Source of the DNA: Flavobacteriales bacterium UBA5871 | Lineage (GTDB): Bacteria; Bacteroidota; Bacteroidia; Flavobacteriales_D; Crocinitomicaceae | Direction of reading: 5' to 3' | Assembly: GCA_002432085.1 (NCBI GenBank) | Contig: DJFN01000263.1 | Coordinates: forward strand, 10,609 to 29,922 | DNA: 19,314 nt | Shown: positions 15,759 to 19,314 of the stretch, piece by piece | Layout of the letters: each line of letters opens with the position of its first letter | Position numbering within the stretch: position 1 is the stretch's first letter | Made by a program: the position numbers and the translations under genes | Notes under the pieces: model-generated | What the model was told of the DNA's origin: nothing | Database searches by the model: none | The model's input: the letters and a program-made list of their open reading frames with translations, nothing else

Positions 15759-16337
15759 ATGACGACCCAGTGGGTATTAAACGAAGTAGCAACGATTACT
15801 GAGCGGAATATACAGTTGCTGAAGGATAAATTCGGTGGATTGAGCGAACAGCAGCTGAAGTGGAAACCCAACGAAGCGACCTGGAATTTGTCGGAAATAT
15901 TTGCTCATCTGAACGAATACGCGCGGTTTTACCACGAAGCGTTCCGGAGTCGTATCGAAAAGACCCGTTTTCGTCAGCCGAGAGAACAGTTCGTTTCTTC
16001 CCCGCTCGGAAGATCGGCCTGGATTTCGATGAAGCTTGGCAATGCCCGCAACGTCAAACGTCGTTTCAATGCTCCGAAAGCGTACAATCCTTCCCTGAAT
16101 CCTTCTTTGGTGAAAGGCAACGAGCGCGAAACGCTGCTGGAAGGTCAGAACGAGCTTTTGCATATCCTTGAGAAATGCCTTGAAGTGAACCTGCGGAAAG
16201 TGAAAGTTCCGATTTCCATTTCGAAGATCATTCGTTTGCGCCTCGGCGATGCGCTGTTGTTTGTGGCTTACCATAACGAGCGCCATTTTCAGCAGGCAGT
16301 CAACCTCACAAAATTGTCGGGCTTCCCGAAAAAATAA
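15759..16337 (+). CDS. DinB-family (DinB_2-like) putative metal-dependent protein
   Basis: This 192-residue four-helix-bundle protein belongs to the DinB/YfiT superfamily. Members bind a divalent metal through three histidines, and some transfer thiols such as bacillithiol. Here the probable ligands are H50 (IFAHLNEY) and H172 plus H176 (VAYHNERHFQQ), the usual arrangement of one His in helix 2 and an HxxxH in the last helix. Opening helix: NEVATITERNIQLL; then LKWKPNEATWNLSEIFAH, the typical W-S/N-x-x-E/x-H signature. The ATG at 15759 is chosen because the promoter at 15710-15738 overlaps the upstream GTG extension. The stop overlaps the next ATG by one base (TAATG), so the pair is probably translationally coupled. 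Substrate unknown; DNA-damage induction is not implied. Confidence 0.85.
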   Translation: MTTQWVLNEVATITERNIQLLKDKFGGLSEQQLKWKPNEATWNLSEIFAHLNEYARFYHEAFRSRIEKTRFRQPREQFVSSPLGRSAWISMKLGNARNVKRRFNAPKAYNPSLNPSLVKGNERETLLEGQNELLHILEKCLEVNLRKVKVPISISKIIRLRLGDALLFVAYHNERHFQQAVNLTKLSGFPKK

Positions 16338-17086
16338 TGGAGCAGTTCGCTTATTGCAAGGTGGCCGTTTCACCTGTGCGCGCCGATCACAGCGATCGGG
16401 CGGAAATCGTGACGCAATTGCTGTTCGGTGAAATCGTGACGATTCTCGAAACACACGAGCAGTGGCTGAAAATCCAATCCTATGCCGATCATTACGAAGG
16501 CTGGATCGATGGTAAACAAATACGTCTGTTGACCAAAAAAGAAGTCAGCCGCTGGTATGACGGCTTAACGATTGAAGCTTCCCTGACTCGTCAGTTGGAA
16601 ACACCGTGGGGCAAACAGCTCATTACACGCGGCGCTTTCGTTCCGCTGGAAGGCGACGAATTCAACATCGGAAACGATCGGTTCCGTTTTCTCGATGAAG
16701 CAGAGGCCGAGCCGCAGTCGCCGGTCGAATTGGCGCTCCGGTATGAAAACACGCCTTATTTGTGGGGCGGAAAAACGCCTTTCGGGATCGACTGTTCGGC
16801 TTTGATGCAGCTTTCCTTCCGTTTTTTCGGGATCAATCTTCCGCGCGATGCTTCGCAGCAAGTCGATGTGGGCATGGACATTCCATTCGGTGAGCAACAG
16901 GCAGGCGATCTGGCTTTTTTCATCAATCAGAACGGCCGGATTCACCATGTAGGCTTGTTATTGGGACCTGACACGATTATCCACGCCAGCGGCTGGGTGC
17001 GCATCGACGATTTTTCGGCAGAAGGCATTACCCGACGAACGGATAACGAACTTTCACATAAGCTTTATGGTATTAAACGTTTGTGA
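16337..17086 (+). CDS. SH3-like plus NlpC/P60 (C40) cysteine peptidase
   Basis: This 249-residue protein has an N-terminal bacterial SH3-like module (about 5-62: CKVAVSPVRADHSDRAEIVTQLLFGE, WLKIQSYADHYEGWID), a linker or second SH3-like segment (about 75-120), and a C-terminal NlpC/P60 domain (130-249). Catalytic residues are C153 in PFGIDCSALMQ, H204 in IHHVGLLLG and H216 in IIHASGW. This domain order, without a signal peptide, is that of YkfC/dipeptidyl-peptidase VI-type enzymes, which cleave gamma-D-Glu-diamino-acid bonds in free murein peptides in the cytosol. Recycling is therefore the best guess. The ATG overlaps the dinB stop by one base. The gene ends 45 nt before glyA, which has its own -7 box in between. 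Confidence 0.9.
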   Translation: MEQFAYCKVAVSPVRADHSDRAEIVTQLLFGEIVTILETHEQWLKIQSYADHYEGWIDGKQIRLLTKKEVSRWYDGLTIEASLTRQLETPWGKQLITRGAFVPLEGDEFNIGNDRFRFLDEAEAEPQSPVELALRYENTPYLWGGKTPFGIDCSALMQLSFRFFGINLPRDASQQVDVGMDIPFGEQQAGDLAFFINQNGRIHHVGLLLGPDTIIHASGWVRIDDFSAEGITRRTDNELSHKLYGIKRL

Positions 17087-17091
17087 AAAAG

Positions 17092-17099
17092 TATATTTG
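17092..17099 (+). promoter_or_regulatory. -7 box of glyA
   Basis: TATATTTG is an exact TAnnTTTG match 32 nt before the glyA ATG. The -33 region is not well matched at the usual spacing. Confidence 0.55.
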
Positions 17100-17131
17100 C
17101 GCCACACTTTTACCTATTAAAAAAACACAGC

Positions 17132-18406
17132 ATGAAACGCGACCAGGAAATTTTTGATCTGATTGTTGAAGAACGCCAACGGCAGGAACATGGAATCGAA
17201 TTGATTGCTTCGGAAAACTTCGTCAGCGACGAGGTGATGGAAGCGATGGGATCCGTGCTTACGAATAAATACGCCGAAGGATTGCCTGGAAAACGTTATT
17301 ACGGTGGTTGCGAAGTGGTCGATAAAGTCGAGCAGCTGGCGATCGATCGTCTGTGCAAGCTTTTCGGAGCAACATGGGCGAACGTGCAGCCGCATTCCGG
17401 TGCGCAGGCCAATGCAGCCGTATTTCTTGCTTGTTTGAAGCCGGGCGATAAAATCCTTGGTTTCGACCTTTCTCACGGCGGACACCTTACACACGGCTCA
17501 CCGGTGAACTTCTCCGGAAAGCTGTATGAGCCGCATTTTTACGGTGTCAATAAAGAAACCGGTTTCGTGGATTACGACATGCTCGAGGAAGTAGCCTTGC
17601 GTGAGCGTCCGAAAATGATCGTTTGCGGTGCTTCGGCTTATTCCCGCGACTGGGATTATGCTCGTATCCGTCAGGTTGCGGATAAGATCGGTGCGCTGAT
17701 CCTGGCCGATATTTCACATCCGGCCGGTCTGATCGCAGCAGGTTTGCTGAACGATCCGCTCGATCATTGCCATATCATTACAACAACGACTCACAAAACG
17801 CTTCGCGGACCACGCGGCGGTGTGATCATGATGCGTCACAACTTCGATAATCCGTTCGGGCTGAAATGGCAGAACGGCAACCCGAAATCCATGGCGGCTT
17901 TGCTCGATGCAGCTGTTTTCCCGGGAATTCAGGGTGGGCCACTCGAGCACGTCATCGCAGCAAAAGCCGTTGCCTTCGGTGAAGCGCTGACTGATAACTA
18001 CAAAACGTATATGGCTCAGGTGAAGAAAAATGCAGCTGTTATGGCGCAATCTTTCATCGACCTGGGCTACAAAGTAATTTCCGGCGGAACAGAGAACCAC
18101 AGCATGCTCATCGACCTGCGTTCCAAAGGCGTGACCGGTAAAGACGCCGAGACCACGCTTGTAAAGGCCGATATTACGGTGAACAAGAACATGGTTCCTT
18201 TCGATACCGAATCGCCGTTCGTGACTTCCGGTATTCGTGTCGGAACACCTGCGATCACTTCCCGCGGTATTACCGAAGCGGAAATTCCGGTGATCGTCGG
18301 ACTGATCGACCGCGTATTGATGAATCTGAATGATGAAACGACCATTGAAGCGGTTCGCAAAGACGTGAATGCGATGATGAGCGGGCGACCGTTGTTCAAA
18401 TGGTAA
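17132..18406 (+). CDS. glyA: Serine hydroxymethyltransferase
   Basis: GlyA is a cytosolic PLP enzyme that interconverts serine and glycine while loading one-carbon units on tetrahydrofolate. Its 424 residues match the family length. Conserved blocks: [37 protein letters not shown] (23-59), [15 protein letters not shown] (84-98), [13 protein letters not shown] (112-124), [15 protein letters not shown] (191-205) where many homologues read DMAHIAGL, and the PLP-lysine motif [14 protein letters not shown] with K222. The C-terminal [16 protein letters not shown] is also intact. The gene has its own -7 box and ends 25 nt before a strong terminator, so it looks monocistronic. Its one-carbon product also feeds purine synthesis, to which purC belongs, but the two are not linked here. 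Confidence 0.98.
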   Translation: MKRDQEIFDLIVEERQRQEHGIELIASENFVSDEVMEAMGSVLTNKYAEGLPGKRYYGGCEVVDKVEQLAIDRLCKLFGATWANVQPHSGAQANAAVFLACLKPGDKILGFDLSHGGHLTHGSPVNFSGKLYEPHFYGVNKETGFVDYDMLEEVALRERPKMIVCGASAYSRDWDYARIRQVADKIGALILADISHPAGLIAAGLLNDPLDHCHIITTTTHKTLRGPRGGVIMMRHNFDNPFGLKWQNGNPKSMAALLDAAVFPGIQGGPLEHVIAAKAVAFGEALTDNYKTYMAQVKKNAAVMAQSFIDLGYKVISGGTENHSMLIDLRSKGVTGKDAETTLVKADITVNKNMVPFDTESPFVTSGIRVGTPAITSRGITEAEIPVIVGLIDRVLMNLNDETTIEAVRKDVNAMMSGRPLFKW

Positions 18407-18431
18407 CAGAATCCTGAAATAATGTAAAGCT

Positions 18432-18460
18432 AAGGGTGGATCGATGGTCCGCCCTTTTTT
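18432..18460 (+). terminator. Rho-independent terminator of glyA
   Basis: Arms AAGGGTGGA (18432-18440) and TCCGCCCTT (18448-18456) form a 9-bp stem with one G-U pair and a 7-nt loop. The T-run continues to 18460. Confidence 0.93.
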
Positions 18461-18537
18461 ATTTCACAACGGAAACACCGTCAAAATACCGGTTTTGAGG
18501 TATTGAAGATGGAATCAATAACCCGCACTTTTGCTAT

Positions 18538-18552
18538 TTAGAATTGTTCTAA
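18538..18552. promoter_or_regulatory. Inverted repeat just upstream of the regulator start codon
   Basis: TTAGAA (18538-18543), TTG, TTCTAA (18547-18552) is a perfect 6-bp dyad with a 3-nt centre, ending 3 nt before the ATG. It could be an autoregulatory operator or a start-site hairpin. Being AT-rich and short, it may also be chance. Confidence 0.4.
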
Positions 18553-18555
18553 GTA

Positions 18556-19173
18556 ATGCGTATACTGATTTCCAGTCGAAATACACTCATACCAGCCGGT
18601 TTACGCCAGACTTTGTCGGGTAGCCGTCACCATGTGCAGGCGCATTACTTCCAATCGATCGAGCAATTGATCGCCAAATCCATTCTTGAGCGCACCGATG
18701 CAGTTGTTCTTGATAAAAGCGCCGCTGACGTGTTCACATTCGAAGAGTTGCTGGAATTGCGTAAGCGACTTCCTAAAGTGAAGATCCTGATGCTTTCTAC
18801 GATGGAATACCTGGATTTTATCCAGCGCTGTTTTACGACAGGCATAGAAGGCTATCTGACCTACGACTGCAGCCCGGAAGAAATCGACGAAGCGCTTGAA
18901 GTAATGGGCCGCGGCGGGCAATTCTTCTGTCAGAAAATACTCACACGCTTATTGCCGCGTTTGTCGGCTCCGGCCAATGTCCAGGGAAGATCCCTGACCG
19001 ATCGTGAGCGAGAGATCGCATCGCTGATCGCCGAAGGCAAAACCAACAAGCAAATTGGCGAGGTGCTGTGCATCAGTCCGCACACCGTTCATACACACCG
19101 GAAGAGCCTCATGAAAAAACTGCAGGTGTCTTCTGCCCGTGAAATAGCTCTCTACATGCTGGCTCAGCAGTGA
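18556..19173 (+). CDS. NarL/FixJ-type response regulator with degenerate receiver
   Basis: This 205-residue protein has an N-terminal receiver-like domain (1-115) and a C-terminal LuxR/NarL HTH (145-205: SLTDREREIASLIAEGKTNKQIGEVL, SPHTVHTHRKSLMKKLQV). The HTH is fully conserved. The receiver is not: the acidic pair expected after ILIA(DD) is S7-R8 (ILISSRN), and the conserved Lys before the last helix is Y103 (GYLTYDCS). The phosphoacceptor-position D53 (VVLDKS) and the switch S81 are kept. Metal-dependent phosphorylation by a histidine kinase therefore looks impaired, and a phosphorylation-independent or altered mode is inferred. No kinase gene is adjacent. A 6-bp dyad ends 3 nt before the ATG and another dyad starts at the stop codon. 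Confidence 0.92.
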   Translation: MRILISSRNTLIPAGLRQTLSGSRHHVQAHYFQSIEQLIAKSILERTDAVVLDKSAADVFTFEELLELRKRLPKVKILMLSTMEYLDFIQRCFTTGIEGYLTYDCSPEEIDEALEVMGRGGQFFCQKILTRLLPRLSAPANVQGRSLTDREREIASLIAEGKTNKQIGEVLCISPHTVHTHRKSLMKKLQVSSAREIALYMLAQQ

Positions 19174-19192
19174 CTACCCTGTAGGTGGTAGT
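19173..19192. promoter_or_regulatory. 20-nt dyad between the regulator and the next gene
   Basis: ACTACC (19173-19178) and GGTAGT (19187-19192) form a perfect 6-bp inverted repeat with an 8-nt centre. A related AGGGTA follows at 19209-19214, complementary to TACCCT (19175-19180). Size and TACC half-sites are reminiscent of NarL-type operators. It lies 22 nt upstream of the -33 element of the next gene. Confidence 0.4.
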
Positions 19193-19214
19193 TCAAATTC
19201 GCAGAAGTAGGGTA

Positions 19215-19246
19215 TTGTACGATCGATTCCCGGGTAAGTAATTTTG
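19215..19246 (+). promoter_or_regulatory. Bacteroidota-type promoter of the last gene
   Basis: TTG (19215-19217), a 21-nt spacer, then TAATTTTG (19239-19246), an exact TAnnTTTG match. The ATG follows 37 nt later after an AT-rich leader. Confidence 0.6.
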
Positions 19247-19283
19247 TGGAGTCTTATTTAGATTAATTATAAATAATAAAAAC

Positions 19284-19314
19284 ATGAAAAGAATCATACT
19301 TACCCTTGCAATCG
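19284..19314 (+). CDS. Start of a probable exported protein (cut by the window end)
   Basis: Only ten codons are visible, MKRIILTLAI, a basic start followed by a hydrophobic run, as in a Sec signal peptide. A good promoter and an A-rich leader (TAAATAATAAAAAC-type context) precede the ATG, the usual Bacteroidota start context. Nothing can be said about the mature protein. Its position just downstream of the NarL-type regulator makes it a candidate target of that regulator. Confidence 0.55.
   Translation, partial: MKRIILTLAI

Noticed and set aside
19177..19186. Similarity of CCTGTAGG to one half of a Vibrio lux box.
   Set aside because: The adjacent regulator is of the NarL type with a receiver domain, not an autoinducer-binding LuxR, and only one half matches.

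Overview
The window reads as chromosomal DNA of a Bacteroidota bacterium, probably Flavobacteriia. Three things point there. Two secreted proteins end in type IX secretion sorting domains, one of type A and one of the gliding-motility-associated CHU_C type. Start sites lack Shine-Dalgarno sequences. Several genes are preceded by the Bacteroidota -7 box TAnnTTTG. Base composition is near balanced, so a low-GC genus is unlikely; I cannot name a genus.

Layout, left to right. A minus-strand pair encodes an ABM-fold monooxygenase-like protein and a DUF62 SAM hydrolase-like enzyme. It diverges from phoH-purC (+), which overlap by 4 nt. A small AT-rich Imm-like membrane protein (+) follows. Next come an SDR oxidoreductase and a small secreted protein (both -). 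The gmhA gene and a polytopic GT-C-like membrane protein form a tight + pair, followed by a TerB-fold protein (+). Four minus-strand genes follow: a two-TM protein, an Omp28-like T9SS protein, an M42 aminopeptidase and a roughly 1190-residue T9SS propeller/PKD protein. The + strand then carries DinB plus an SH3/NlpC-P60 peptidase (1-nt overlap), glyA, a NarL/FixJ-type regulator with a degenerate receiver, and the first 10 codons of a probably exported protein.

Most genes are housekeeping or typical envelope genes. I see no phage, insertion sequence, CRISPR array, tRNA or rRNA, and no convincing new multi-gene defence or biosynthetic system. The signals that ordinary annotation does not explain are: (1) short intergenic arrays of 7- and 8-nt units phased on GTC, in three separate spacers, two of which share identical units in a similar order; (2) a 9-bp perfect hairpin in the spacer between the propeller gene and dinB; (3) an orphan regulator that lacks the receiver acidic pair and lysine, with one dyad just before its start codon and another just after its stop, upstream of a secreted gene with a good promoter; (4) a DUF62 enzyme in which the usual catalytic histidine appears to be replaced.

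Pathway roles: purC (purines), glyA (one-carbon units), gmhA (heptose for LPS or glycans), the cytosolic-type NlpC/P60 peptidase (probably murein peptide turnover), and the M42 peptidase (peptide degradation) beside large secreted surface proteins.
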